A stretch of DNA of 64,000 nucleotides from Phormidium tenue FACHB-1052 (GTDB lineage Bacteria; Cyanobacteriota; Cyanobacteriia; Phormidesmidales; Phormidesmidaceae), in NCBI RefSeq assembly GCF_014696675.1, contig NZ_JACJQN010000011.1, forward strand, positions 151,554-215,553, in the 5' to 3' direction. Made by a program: the position numbers and the translations under genes. Numbering within the stretch: position 1 is the first letter of the stretch; each line of letters starts with the position of its first letter. Of this stretch, positions 24,724 through 34,367 are shown one piece after another. The notes under the pieces were generated by a model. That model saw only the letters and a program-made list of their open reading frames with translations. It did not search any database and was not told the origin of the DNA.

Positions 24724-24995
24724 AATTTCACTCCACAACTTAGCTCTGTGCAGGCTACAGCAATCCCTCTGCCCTGCGTTGGCTAGTTTCACTCCGCCAT
24801 TTGACCGAGGTTTGGCAAAAACCTCCTGTTTCTGGTGCGATCGCAAATTCACCGGGCAGCATTACCTCATGAGACTACGCCGTACCGATCAAAGAGTTGA
24901 ACTTGCAGCTCTACGGCCCAAAATTCCTGAAAATCTGGCCTCAAGGCCAAAAACTCAAAAAACATCAAACTCCTAAACATAATGAGGTAACTATC

Positions 24996-25358
24996 ATGGC
25001 TATTGTTGATACCAGCCGCCGTCTACCAACCCGCTCCATACTGCAAGACATCGAGGCATACGAAGGGCTTGCCGCCGTCCGAGAGTACACCGCCCGTCGC
25101 CCAGAAGCTTCCGCCGAGGTGCTGCAAGCTAATCTAAAAGCCATGCAGGCCAAGCAGCAAAAAGAAACCGAAATGCTGGCCCTAGCCAAAGCGGCTGCCG
25201 ACGAAGCACGCCAAGCCGAGTGGGAATTCCACAATGGCGTAATGGCCATGAAAGCAAACGTACGAGGTACATTTGGCCCCGACAGCCACGAAGCCCAGTC
25301 GGTCGGCTATAAGAAAAAATCCGATCGCAAACGTCCCCGTCGCCGCACAGCGGCTTAA
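24996..25358 (+). CDS. Conserved cyanobacterial small helical protein, unknown function
   Basis: 120 residues. The start at 24996 has GAGGT seven bases upstream. The protein begins MAIVDTSRRLPTRSILQDIE, then a long Ala/Gln/Glu-rich helical stretch (about 35-75), WEFHNGVMAMKANVRGTFG, and a basic tail KKKSDRKRPRRR that could bind nucleic acid. I believe related proteins exist in other filamentous cyanobacteria, often near the family seen at 24165, but none has a known function. A strong bidirectional terminator follows. Confidence 0.75.
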   Translation: MAIVDTSRRLPTRSILQDIEAYEGLAAVREYTARRPEASAEVLQANLKAMQAKQQKETEMLALAKAAADEARQAEWEFHNGVMAMKANVRGTFGPDSHEAQSVGYKKKSDRKRPRRRTAA

Positions 25359-25390
25359 CGACTGGTGCTCCCGCTTTAGCCTTGCTAATC

Positions 25391-25427
25391 AAAGAACCCC
25401 GACTTCTTCAAAAAGCCGGGGTTCTTT
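25391..25427. terminator. Bidirectional intrinsic terminator
   Basis: AAAGAACCCCG (25391-25401) pairs with CGGGGTTCTTT (25417-25427); the stem extends inward with one mismatch. It separates the convergent 24996 gene and the ParR-like gene and has A/T ends on both sides. Confidence 0.85.
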
Positions 25428-25533
25428 GGGTTTAACATAGTGCAGCGTCAAGCTTAACTTTTTGGGTCTTGTAGTAGGGTGCATAACGCTCAGGCGAGGC
25501 TCCGCCAACGCAAAGCCATGCACCATGCAGGGG

Positions 25534-25989
25534 CTAAAAATCATCAATTAAGCCACTCAGGCGAGCCAAAACGGGATCTTCAGGCACCTCTTCAACTTCT
25601 TCTGCGTAGTGCACATCGTCTGAGACTGGCTGGGGAAAACTTGGGACAGCAGAACCAGAGCCAGCCAGATGAACCACCTGAAGAGACAACTGCGCCAGTT
25701 GAGCCTCCAACCGCTCTAATCGGTTTTTCTCTTGGGCAAAAAAACGCTGCTCTACACTGAGCAGCTGAGCCTCAAGGCTCTCGATGCGTTTGTCTGTTGA
25801 TGGTTGACTAGGGTAAGAGTGATTACTCAGCAAAAGCTGGTGGAGCGCTTCTTTGCACAGGCCGCTAAAACTCAAGCCCGGCTGTCTATCTAGCTCAGCC
25901 TTTATAGCCGCTAATAGATGTTGATCAAGCTCACTTTGACGAAAAAGAACCAACTTCTTCGTCTGGCGTAACCACTTCAATACCATCAT
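25534..25989 (-). CDS. ParR-like adaptor: N-terminal ribbon-helix-helix, coiled coil, conserved tail
   Basis: About 151 residues from the ATG at 25989, which has AGGA six bases upstream (an ATG at 25986 is also possible). KKLVLFRQSELDQHLL and AIKAELDRQPG followed by SFSGLCKEALHQLLL fit a beta-helix-helix (RHH) DNA-binding unit. Then comes a coiled coil (RIESLEAQLLSVEQRFFAQE, RLERLEAQLAQL), a Pro/Ser linker and an acidic tail ending VLARLSGLIDDF. ParR adaptors have this logic: an RHH domain on centromere DNA and a C-terminal peptide on ParM. It is 149 bases downstream of the ParM-like gene on the same strand. Assignment is by architecture and context, not clear sequence identity. Confidence 0.65.
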   Translation of the reverse strand: MMVLKWLRQTKKLVLFRQSELDQHLLAAIKAELDRQPGLSFSGLCKEALHQLLLSNHSYPSQPSTDKRIESLEAQLLSVEQRFFAQEKNRLERLEAQLAQLSLQVVHLAGSGSAVPSFPQPVSDDVHYAEEVEEVPEDPVLARLSGLIDDF

Positions 25990-26138
25990 TCTCATCCTGA
26001 AACCATGGTGCCACCCACTGGTCAAAATCCCTTCCCAATCGACGCAGAGTTTGCTTTCCTAAAACACTCATTCCAGCAAGCAAAATCAACATTCGATTAG
26101 GAAGAGATTAGGCACGGCTAACGCCCAAATCAAAAAGC

Positions 26139-27269
26139 CTAAGCTGTCGCACGGGCCGCACGGGCTCCTGCCACCTGGGCTTCTCCATAAATATACTGCC
26201 CTAGGGCATTAGCCTGACGGCTCGGCGTAGCGAGGTGGGCATTGATCTTGGCCTCTTTCAGCAAGCGCTGAATATCTTCCCAAAAGAACTCGCCGCCACC
26301 ACCCGTGAGAATGACATCTGTAACCCGCTCCGGCAGCCAGGCCAACAGTCGGTTGCACATCTCCCGAGAAAAATTCTCTTTGAGGTTAGGCAAGATATCG
26401 TCTAAGTTAGTGGGCCGATTGGCTCCCCGCGGACGGTAGAAGCGCTCCCCTTTAGGCTGGTTTACAGCCGCGATTAACGCCAAAGACTGGCTATCGGCTC
26501 CCTCAATTTGAGATGCGACCTGCTCATAAAACTGGCTCATGGCAAATGCTTCACTTCTAGAAACGCCACGCGCAAATCTGAAGTTATCAACCATGATGCA
26601 GTCTGTGGTTTGATGCCCAATATCCACGATCGCAACCGGCAGCTTAGTAAAGTCAATGTTGATGTCTTTCTTCTCTTGCACCTCATTCCAGAGAATGCTG
26701 CCATACCCTTCGGGCATGACCCAAACCTTATTGATGGTGATAGTGATCGGTTCACCCCGATAGCTCATCACATGAGGCCCCAACAGCAAGCTCATTAGCT
26801 GCTCTTTCTCGCGCTCAAACTGATCTTGAGAATGATAGGGCAGTCCCAAAACTACCGAGATCTCATCTCGCATTTGAAAGTAACCGACACAGGCCAAGAC
26901 CTTGACCAAAGCATCGTTGACTTTAGACTGGCCAACCCCTAAATTCGCACCAAAATCTTCTGCGAGCTGTCCCATGGCATAGCCGCTGCCCTGATAAACC
27001 ATCCAAATGTCAGATAGAGGATCCGTTGCACGGGCCTCGAACGCGCCTCCCTGCACCTGTTCTATCGACAAGTGTTTGACATTCGCCGGAATGAAGACAA
27101 CACCATTCGGATCACGGCTGATAGAAGTTTTTGTAGAGGTGCGCCCCAAATCAACACTGAGAATGGATTTGGACGACACAATGTTTTCCTTAGGTGCTGC
27201 GGCGTCGCCTGTGGTTCTCACGGGCGAGGTCTGGTTCATCGGTATAGAAGCAGCTTGTGACATGGTCAT
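26139..27269 (-). CDS. parM: ParM/StbA-type actin-like ATPase
   Basis: 376 residues. The actin-fold nucleotide motifs are in order: phosphate-1 SVDLGRTSTKTSI (Asp40-), phosphate-2 AIVDIGHQTTD (Asp216-Asp223) and adenosine VILTGGGGEFFW (319-330). The first 34 residues are polar and probably disordered. ParM-like proteins polymerise with ATP into filaments that push plasmid copies apart through a ParR-DNA adaptor; an RHH/coiled-coil gene directly downstream fits that. The 550-bp AT-rich leader upstream contains a near-perfect inverted repeat (27335-27359) that may serve autoregulation. No replication initiator is seen nearby. Confidence 0.85.
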   Translation of the reverse strand: MTMSQAASIPMNQTSPVRTTGDAAAPKENIVSSKSILSVDLGRTSTKTSISRDPNGVVFIPANVKHLSIEQVQGGAFEARATDPLSDIWMVYQGSGYAMGQLAEDFGANLGVGQSKVNDALVKVLACVGYFQMRDEISVVLGLPYHSQDQFEREKEQLMSLLLGPHVMSYRGEPITITINKVWVMPEGYGSILWNEVQEKKDINIDFTKLPVAIVDIGHQTTDCIMVDNFRFARGVSRSEAFAMSQFYEQVASQIEGADSQSLALIAAVNQPKGERFYRPRGANRPTNLDDILPNLKENFSREMCNRLLAWLPERVTDVILTGGGGEFFWEDIQRLLKEAKINAHLATPSRQANALGQYIYGEAQVAGARAARATA

Positions 27270-27738
27270 TGATTCTGAACCCTTTATCGATCATCACAAA
27301 AACCACCAACCTCACACCCCCGCAGCAAAGCTAAGTCAAAGACCTCTAAGGACTTTGACGGGGATCAGGTTTTAGACTTGATGGCTAACTGTCCAAGACT
27401 CCTAAATCGACAAAGTGTTCCAGAAAAAGTTTTTCTTTTAAAAGCAGCACTTTAGTATTAAAATACCAAGCATCTAAACAACTTTGTATATAGCCTGCTT
27501 GTCAGTAACCTCTATCATCAACAGGTCAAAAAGATCACAGAGATTCTCCGTTAAGGCCTATAATCTCTATGTTCTATGCCTATTTGCTCAATCTCTGCAA
27601 ACATCTATCCGGTGACAGAATAAGCAAAACTGATGATTCTACCAATACCTTGTATACATTAATTAGTTCACAGCTTCGACAAATCTAAAATAAATCTGAG
27701 GTTTGAGCGAGCCTGGGCAAGCATAGTTTCTCTCGATA
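27270..27738 (-). promoter_or_regulatory. AT-rich leader of the parM unit with inverted repeats
   Basis: No gene. GTCAAAGACCT (27335-27345) and AGGACTTTGAC (27349-27359) form an 11-bp inverted repeat with one mismatch, 66 bases upstream of the parM ATG: operator or hairpin. A second, weaker inverted repeat AGAGATT/AATCTCT is at 27539-27568. I see no 21-bp repeats here, although classical parC sites lie upstream of parM. Confidence 0.5.
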
Positions 27739-27779
27739 AAAAAGAGTCCCGGCTAATGCAATTAACCGAGACTCTTTTT
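27739..27779 (-). terminator. groEL intrinsic terminator
   Basis: AAAAAGAGTC (27739-27748) and GACTCTTTTT (27770-27779) pair, with a CGG/CCG extension after one mismatch. On the minus strand the stem ends in a run of T, 43 bases beyond the groEL stop. The A-run on the other side makes it potentially bidirectional. Confidence 0.9.
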
Positions 27780-27821
27780 GTTTACCTCAAAGCAGACCCA
27801 ATACGGGCTGCCTTAACAGAT

Positions 27822-29618
<1,797 letters not shown>

Positions 29619-29666
29619 CTAGCGCGGATGCACCTTACGGGTTGAGCTGCGATCGCTCCGGTGAAT

Positions 29667-29683
29667 GGTGGGCACTGCCCACC
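29667..29683. repeat. 17-bp palindrome GGTGGGCAcTGCCCACC, copy 2
   Basis: Identical to 16687-16703. It lies in the groES-groEL spacer, together with repeat remnants at about 29517-29550 (AGGGTGTGTTAGGCAAAGCC) and 29610-29630 (GCATTGCTAGCGCGGATGCA). A hairpin here could affect the groES:groEL transcript ratio. Confidence 0.7.
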
Positions 29684-29716
29684 CTACCTAGCCAAAATCG
29701 CAAATCCAAAATTGAC

Positions 29717-30028
29717 TTAGCCGAGGGCAGCCAGAATGTCGGACTCGCGCAGCAGCACGTAGTCATCAGTGCCAAGCTTGATGTCGGTACCGGCGTACTT
29801 GGAGTAGAGCACCTTGTCGCCGACCTTGACTTCCACCGGCTGGAACGAGCCGTTGTCATCGCGCTTGCCGGGGCCGACCTGCACCACTTCGCCCACCTGG
29901 GGCTTTTCCTTAGCGGTGTCGGGTAGCAAAATGCCGCCAGCAGTTTTTTCTTCGGCTTCGCTGACTTTGACCAAAATGCGATCGCCCAGAGGCTTCACAG
30001 TAGACACACTCAGGGTGACTGCGGCCAT
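29717..30028 (-). CDS. groS: Co-chaperonin GroES
   Basis: 103 residues, the normal GroES length. The start at 30028 has GGAGGT seven bases upstream. It contains [20 protein letters not shown], the mobile loop [16 protein letters not shown] that docks onto GroEL, and the C-terminal [20 protein letters not shown]. It is the first gene of the groES-groEL operon. CIRCE and K-box elements lie 52-133 bases upstream, so HrcA repression and heat/light induction are expected. Confidence 0.97.
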   Translation of the reverse strand: MAAVTLSVSTVKPLGDRILVKVSEAEEKTAGGILLPDTAKEKPQVGEVVQVGPGKRDDNGSFQPVEVKVGDKVLYSKYAGTDIKLGTDDYVLLRESDILAALG

Positions 30029-30079
30029 AACGTACCTCCAAAGGTTTGCTTAGTAGACGTTTGAGTAATTCAGAATGCG

Positions 30080-30106
30080 TTAGCACTCGCGCATCCTGAG
30101 TGCTAA
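30080..30106 (-). promoter_or_regulatory. CIRCE element (HrcA operator)
   Basis: TTAGCACTC, 9-base spacer, GAGTGCTAA: an exact match to the CIRCE consensus, 52 bases upstream of the groES start. HrcA binds it and represses groESL without heat stress. Confidence 0.97.
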
Positions 30107-30145
30107 TTTAGCCGCCAGAAAGTTCTCTCCGCAATTCTCTGGGAG

Positions 30146-30161
30146 GTGTGGTTTGCCGAAC
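30146..30161 (-). promoter_or_regulatory. K-box-like element upstream of groES
   Basis: On the minus strand the sequence GTTCGGCAAACCACAC fits the cyanobacterial K-box consensus GTTCGG-NNAN-CCNNAC at every defined base. K-boxes were described upstream of groESL1 operons as a HrcA-independent light/heat-response element. It is 40 bases upstream of CIRCE. Confidence 0.75.
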
Positions 30162-30177
30162 TTAAAGGTGGGGAGTT

Positions 30178-30269
30178 AGGGGTGGATGGGTGGATGAGTT
30201 TAACGAAGTGAAGGCGTAAACCGGCAAAAGAGTCATGGGACCGGGTCGCCCATCCACCCATCCACCCCT
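30178..30269. repeat. 19-bp perfect inverted repeat, long hairpin
   Basis: AGGGGTGGATGGGTGGATG (30178-30196) is exactly complementary to 30251-30269 with 54 bases between. Outside it, GGGGAGT/ACTCCCC extends the pairing with interruptions. It lies upstream of the groES control region and directly after the 30288-30632 gene, so it may terminate that gene or be a mobile hairpin repeat. Confidence 0.75.
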
Positions 30270-30287
30270 TACCCATCCACTCCCCAC

Positions 30288-30632
30288 TCACCCCTGCCAT
30301 TCCCCAAACACAATCGACTGCGCCGCTTTCCCAATCCGCCCCAGGTCTTCGTCAAGCAGCGGTGGCCAGGTGACTCCGGTTTTTTGCCCCTGGGCGTAGA
30401 GCTGGCGGCTCTCATAGGAGAGGATGAAAAGGGCTTTGGTGAGGGTGCGATCGAGGGTGGGTTCGTTCTTGAGGCCTTCAAACAGCGCTTTGAGGGCGAG
30501 CAGCAGAGAGGTGACCTGCCCCGGCACGGGTGGTTTGCCCTGGCGTAGACAGGCGATAAAGGTATCGGGCAGGTCTTCGCTGGTGCCAAGGGTTTGGCGG
30601 ACGACAAATTCGCGAGAGGTTTCAAAATCCAT
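30288..30632 (-). CDS. Conserved cyanobacterial protein of unknown function
   Basis: 114 residues from the ATG at 30632 (MDFETSREFVVRQTLG). Conserved-looking core: CLRQGKPPVPGQVTSLLLAL, LDRTLTKALFILSYESRQLY and GVTWPPLLDEDLGRI. As I remember it, this family is widespread in cyanobacteria and sometimes mislabelled dethiobiotin synthetase; no nucleotide-binding motif is present, so that label is not supported. Predicted mostly helical and soluble. An in-frame extension to 30743 exists but is low-complexity. Confidence 0.7.
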   Translation of the reverse strand: MDFETSREFVVRQTLGTSEDLPDTFIACLRQGKPPVPGQVTSLLLALKALFEGLKNEPTLDRTLTKALFILSYESRQLYAQGQKTGVTWPPLLDEDLGRIGKAAQSIVFGEWQG

Positions 30633-30852
30633 AGGGTTAACGGTAGCTGAATAGGGTGATTTAGCCCCGCGTGTGCTGATGGTTGCGGCTGAGTCGACGC
30701 TAAGTTTGCCCCAGTTTACCGTCTGGTCGGATTTCAGCAGCATGGAACTGTAGAACGGTGTCTTCCTTCAGTTGATAAGGCGTCACAGTATGCGGGCAAG
30801 CTGAGCGTAACTGGCGATCGCCCGTTGTTCACCCAAACCTACACAGGTGCGT

Positions 30853-32049
30853 ATGACCATCCCTTCTCCACTGGCAGCTCCTTTGGCGGTTCCTTTTGTC
30901 GATTTGACCTGGCAGCATGGGCCGTTGCAGGAGGCCATTCAGGGGGTAATTAATGCCGTCATCATCCAGGGAGACTTTGTGCTAGGCCAGGCCTTGGCCG
31001 ATTTTGAGGCGAACTTTGCTTTGGCCTGCGGTACTCAGTTTGGCGTCGGGGTAGGCTGCGGCACCGACGCGATCGCCCTGGGTCTGATTGCCTGCGGCGT
31101 TGCCCCCGGCGATGAGGTGATTTTGCCCGCCAACACCTTTGTGGCGACGCTGATGGGGGTGCTGCGATCGGGGGCAACGCCTGTGTTTGTAGACTGCGAT
31201 CGCGCCACCGCCCTGATCGATCTCGACGCTGCCGCGCGCGCCATTACCCCCCGCACCCGTGCCATTGTGCCCGTCCACCTCTATGGCCAAATGGTCTCGC
31301 CCCAGGGATTGCTGGATCTGGCCCACCGCCACCGGCTGATTATTTTTGAAGATGCGGCTCAGGCCCACCTGGCCCAGCGCGAGGGCTACACCGCTGGTAG
31401 CATCGGCCTTGGGGCTGCCTTTAGCTTTTACCCCAGCAAGAATCTCGGCGCTTTAGGCGACGGTGGCATGTTTGTCACCGGCGATCAGTTGATTGCGGGG
31501 ATGGCGCGATCGCTACGCAACTACGGAGCCACCAGCAAGTACTACCACACCGAACCCCTGGGTACCAACAGCCGGTTAGACACCCTGCAAGCCGCCGTGC
31601 TCAACGTCAAATTACCCCACCTGGCAGGGTGGAATCGGGCGAGATATGCGATCGCCCAACACTACGATCGCCGCCTCGCCCCCCTGGTTGAGCACGGCAT
31701 CCTTCCCATAGGCAACGGCGCTGGCCCCGGCCATGTCTACCACCTCTACGTGGTGCGCATCACCGACACCTGCCCCATCAGCCGTGCCAATCTCCAGACC
31801 CAATTCACCACCGCTGGCATTCAAACCGGCATCCACTACCCCATCCCCTGCCACCTGCAACCCGCCTTTAGCGCCCTCGGCTATGGCCTCGGCAGCTTCC
31901 CTCAAGCCGAAGCCCTCAGCCAAGAGATTCTCTCCTTACCGATGTACCCCGGCATGACTCTAGAGCAGGTCGATTACGTCGTAGACGCTATGGTTGAAGC
32001 AGTCACCGCCGCTAGATCTGTCGGTGTTTTGCAAGCCGTGAATGGGTGA
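30853..32049 (+). CDS. DegT/DnrJ/EryC1/StrS family PLP-dependent aminotransferase
   Basis: About 398 residues from ATG 30853 (GTG at 30847 is an alternative). These enzymes transfer an amino group to nucleotide-bound keto-sugars for polysaccharide, O-antigen or glycolipid synthesis. Counted from the GTG: GCGTDAIALGL is the phosphate-binding loop, EDAAQAH (Asp169) contacts the pyridine nitrogen, and SFYPSKNLGALGDGG carries the Schiff-base Lys198. The C-terminal GIHYPIPCHLQPAF is family-typical. It precedes the exosortase genes on the same strand, suggesting surface glycan/protein assembly. Confidence 0.92.
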   Translation: MTIPSPLAAPLAVPFVDLTWQHGPLQEAIQGVINAVIIQGDFVLGQALADFEANFALACGTQFGVGVGCGTDAIALGLIACGVAPGDEVILPANTFVATLMGVLRSGATPVFVDCDRATALIDLDAAARAITPRTRAIVPVHLYGQMVSPQGLLDLAHRHRLIIFEDAAQAHLAQREGYTAGSIGLGAAFSFYPSKNLGALGDGGMFVTGDQLIAGMARSLRNYGATSKYYHTEPLGTNSRLDTLQAAVLNVKLPHLAGWNRARYAIAQHYDRRLAPLVEHGILPIGNGAGPGHVYHLYVVRITDTCPISRANLQTQFTTAGIQTGIHYPIPCHLQPAFSALGYGLGSFPQAEALSQEILSLPMYPGMTLEQVDYVVDAMVEAVTAARSVGVLQAVNG

Positions 32050-32063
32050 AGAAAAGTTTTAAG

Positions 32064-32110
32064 TTTTGAATTTTGAGTTTTGAATTAAAGCCAGAACTCA
32101 AAATTCAAAA
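32064..32110. terminator. 16-bp perfect stem-loop after the aminotransferase gene
   Basis: TTTTGAATTTTGAGTT (32064-32079) pairs with AACTCAAAATTCAAAA (32095-32110). It is A/T-rich with no separate U-tract, 15 bases after the stop. A related AAAACTC/GAGTTTT stem occurs at 55441-55515, so this belongs to a dispersed repeat type. Confidence 0.65.
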
Positions 32111-32157
32111 CCAAACACTCAAAACTCCCCACCTCCCTCATCCTCCCCACCTCCCCC

Positions 32158-33042
32158 ATGCCCTCCCTCCGCCGCTACCTCACTCCCCCCTGGGCGATCG
32201 CCGCGCTCCTGGCTATCCTCTACGGGCCGCTGCTGCTCCACTGGGTCGATGGGTGGCTAAACAAGTCCATCAGCATTCAGCACGAGTACTTTAGCCATGG
32301 GCTGTTGGGGCTGCCCTTTGCCGCCTATATCGCCTGGGGTAAGCGCCAGGCCTGGGCTGAATTGCCCAATCGCTGTCATCCTCTGGGTCTAGGGTTGGTA
32401 GGGCTGGCGGCTCTGATGTACCTCACCCATCTGCCTGACTGGATGAATCTATCGCTGCCAGTGATGCTAGTGGGGCTGTGTCTGAGCTTGAAATCGATTG
32501 CGGGGCTGCGTTTGCAAGCGATTTCTCTCATTTTGGTGGCGCTGGCCACGCCAAACCAGCTGCCCTACCTAATTGAGCCTTACATTTTGCCTTTGCAGCG
32601 GTTGATTGCGTCGGTGGCGGGGTTCTTGCTGGTGCAGCTCGGCGTTCCGGTGACGGTCGAGACTATTTACCTGTTCGTGAATGGTCAAACAGTAGAGGTT
32701 GCCCCCCACTGCGCCGGGCTTAAGATGCTGTTTACCAGCCTCTACGTCGCCCTGATGCTGGCCTACTGGACTGGGGCCTACACATCGCGACTGAGAACCG
32801 TCCTCTTCGTTGGCGGAACGGTGGCCATTAGCGTGGTGGGCAACATTCTCCGCAACACGTTTTTGAGTTACTTCCACGGCACGGGGCGCGATGGCGCGTT
32901 TGATTGGCTGCACGAGAGCTGGGGCGGTGACCTCTACTCGGCCCTAATGTTGCTCACTATCATTTTGCTGCTGCGGCTGATTCAAGATCGGGTGCCCGAT
33001 CGCCTCAATCTGGCGGTGCAGTCGCCGTCATCGTCGGTGTAG
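32158..33042 (+). CDS. Cyanoexosortase B, membrane transpeptidase
   Basis: 294 residues with about eight hydrophobic helices. Exosortases are membrane cysteine proteases/transpeptidases that process proteins with a PEP-CTERM-like C-terminal signal, usually together with exopolysaccharide export. The catalytic triad is visible: Cys185 in EVAPHCAGLKML, Arg232 in GNILRNTFLSYFHG and His252 in DWLHESWGGD. The following gene is the partner protein of this subtype, which supports the B assignment. No obvious PEP-CTERM target is encoded in this window. Confidence 0.88.
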   Translation: MPSLRRYLTPPWAIAALLAILYGPLLLHWVDGWLNKSISIQHEYFSHGLLGLPFAAYIAWGKRQAWAELPNRCHPLGLGLVGLAALMYLTHLPDWMNLSLPVMLVGLCLSLKSIAGLRLQAISLILVALATPNQLPYLIEPYILPLQRLIASVAGFLLVQLGVPVTVETIYLFVNGQTVEVAPHCAGLKMLFTSLYVALMLAYWTGAYTSRLRTVLFVGGTVAISVVGNILRNTFLSYFHGTGRDGAFDWLHESWGGDLYSALMLLTIILLLRLIQDRVPDRLNLAVQSPSSSV

Positions 33043-33072
33043 ATCTGTTGTTTGTGGAATGCGATCGCTTCT

Positions 33073-33789
33073 ATGACCCCTCGACCTTCGTCTGTTAGCC
33101 TGCTCCCCAGCCGCTGGGTCAACTTAGCTTTGGTGGCTGTGCTTGCTGCTCTGGCGGGGATGGCGATTTTGCCTGCCTACCTGAACGGGCAGTGGCCCTG
33201 GGCCAACAGCCCCCAGGTCGCCCAGATCGATCAGCTCCGCGCCCTGCAAAAAGAAGGGTTGGCTCTGCCCGGCTGGCAGCAAACCACCGTTGAGCCCGTC
33301 CCGATCAACCGCCAAACCTGGACATTGGCGGAGTATCGGGCAGATTCCCCTGAGGCCCAATCAGCCCCGGTGCAGCAGTTTGCGGTGTTGCTGCACCCCC
33401 AGCCTTGGCACAGCAACCAGCCTCAGCTAGAGTGGATCGATCTGGCCGGGTCGCAAAAATGGCGTATTGAGTCGCGGCGCAGGCTCAAGGTTACCTCTGC
33501 CCAGACTGGGCCGGTAGAGGCCAGGTTTTTTCGGGCCTGGGGCGATCGCCAAAGCTTTGCGATCGTGCAGTGGTATGCCCTGCCCAGCGGCGGCCATCCG
33601 TCGCCCAGCCACTGGTTTTGGGCCAACCAGTGGTCTCAGCTCACCCAGCGCCAACTCACCCCCTGGGTGGCGGTGAGTCTGCTGCTGCCCATGGAGCCGT
33701 TGGGCACAATGGATGCCTACCAACCCCTGGCTGAAAACTTAACCGGGCTAATTCAGCAACAGATCACCGCCGCTGTCTTCAACGCTTAG
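33073..33789 (+). CDS. Cyanoexosortase B system-associated protein
   Basis: 238 residues from ATG 33073; an upstream TTG at 33052 would add seven. One N-terminal transmembrane helix (NLALVAVLAALAGMAILPAY) anchors a periplasmic domain with WPWANSPQV, GLALPGWQQTT and QWYALPSGGHPSPSHWFWAN. Exosortase operons generally encode a companion of this shape (EpsI-like) thought to assist substrate handling. It begins 30 bases after the exosortase stop. Its 3' end overlaps the convergent NfeD-like gene by four bases. Confidence 0.8.
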   Translation: MTPRPSSVSLLPSRWVNLALVAVLAALAGMAILPAYLNGQWPWANSPQVAQIDQLRALQKEGLALPGWQQTTVEPVPINRQTWTLAEYRADSPEAQSAPVQQFAVLLHPQPWHSNQPQLEWIDLAGSQKWRIESRRRLKVTSAQTGPVEARFFRAWGDRQSFAIVQWYALPSGGHPSPSHWFWANQWSQLTQRQLTPWVAVSLLLPMEPLGTMDAYQPLAENLTGLIQQQITAAVFNA

Positions 33790-34010
33790 GCAGGTTCAAT
33801 TAGCAGGGTGTTGCCCTGGCGATCGATTGGGCGAATGGCGTCGCCAGCCTGAAAGCTGTAGCTTGCCAGGGCAGCGCGAGCTGTCCAATACACGCCGTTG
33901 ACGCGCACGACCCACTCCGAACCCGGCTGCTCCACAGAGTGAATCACCCCAACGCCGGGATAAAATTTGCCTTCTAGCATGGCTCTGATTGGTGTATTTA
34001 AGATAGTCAT
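33786..34010 (-). CDS. Small NfeD-like OB-fold protein
   Basis: 74 residues from ATG 34010 with GAGG ten bases upstream. The pattern VVRVNGVYWTARA, a Pro/Gly turn, GDAIRPIDRQGNTLLIEP is the NfeD C-terminal OB-fold (a small beta-barrel). Stand-alone soluble versions are common in cyanobacteria and have no assigned role; membrane NfeD partners stomatin-like proteins, but none is adjacent here. Confidence 0.7.
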   Translation of the reverse strand: MTILNTPIRAMLEGKFYPGVGVIHSVEQPGSEWVVRVNGVYWTARAALASYSFQAGDAIRPIDRQGNTLLIEPA

Positions 34011-34091
34011 GGCAAATGTGCCTCCTTTTCTCCCCTCGCTCATAAGTGAAGGTAGAAAGCAATGTGTGACACATGTAGTACGTTACGTAAT

Positions 34092-34122
34092 AAAAACGCT
34101 CACCCTGCGAGGATGAGCGTTT
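34092..34122 (-). terminator. Intrinsic terminator for the SpoIID gene, separated from it by the MITE
   Basis: AAACGCTCA (34094-34102) pairs with TGAGCGTTT (34114-34122), with an inner CCT/AGG. Read on the minus strand the stem is followed by TTTTTA. It lies 246 bases beyond the SpoIID stop because the 150-bp element at 34145-34294 is inserted between. Confidence 0.85.
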
Positions 34123-34144
34123 AAGGATCAGGGTTAAATTTTGG

Positions 34145-34294
34145 GGCGTTGCTGATCATCAGTATGATTTGCCCCCCTAGCCCCCCAATTCTGGGGGGAA
34201 CCAGACGACTTCAAAGCCCCCCAAAATTGGGGGGTTGGGGGGCCGATGCAGTAACTGTTGCTTTTACAGATTCATTCCTCAATTCAGCAACGCC
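34145..34294. mobile_element. 150-bp MITE-like element, copy 1
   Basis: Terminal inverted repeats GGCGTTGCTGA / TCAGCAACGCC (11 bp, perfect) and an internal C-rich/G-rich inverted repeat (CCCCCCAATTCTGGGGGG; CCCCCCAAAATTGGGGGG). The 8-bp sequence AATTTTGG is directly repeated at 34137-34144 and 34295-34302 as a target duplication. It has no coding capacity, so it must be moved in trans. Nearly identical to 54706-54855. Confidence 0.9.
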
Positions 34295-34367
34295 AATTTT
34301 GGCGTCGGCTAACCCCTGGCGAGAAGCCAATCTAATCCGCGGCTACTTCGGTCGGTGGTCGATATTT

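Noticed and set aside
24466..24852. Minus-strand frame of 128 codons with 7-residue repeats (QLCQFND-like) across the tandem array
   Set aside because: It is open because 21-bp repeats keep the frame. The plus strand is open too, and there is no Shine-Dalgarno or recognisable family. Better explained as a DNA-level array.
30288..30632. Dethiobiotin synthetase
   Set aside because: The name is attached to similar proteins in my memory, but there is no P-loop or biotin-pathway motif in this 114-residue sequence.
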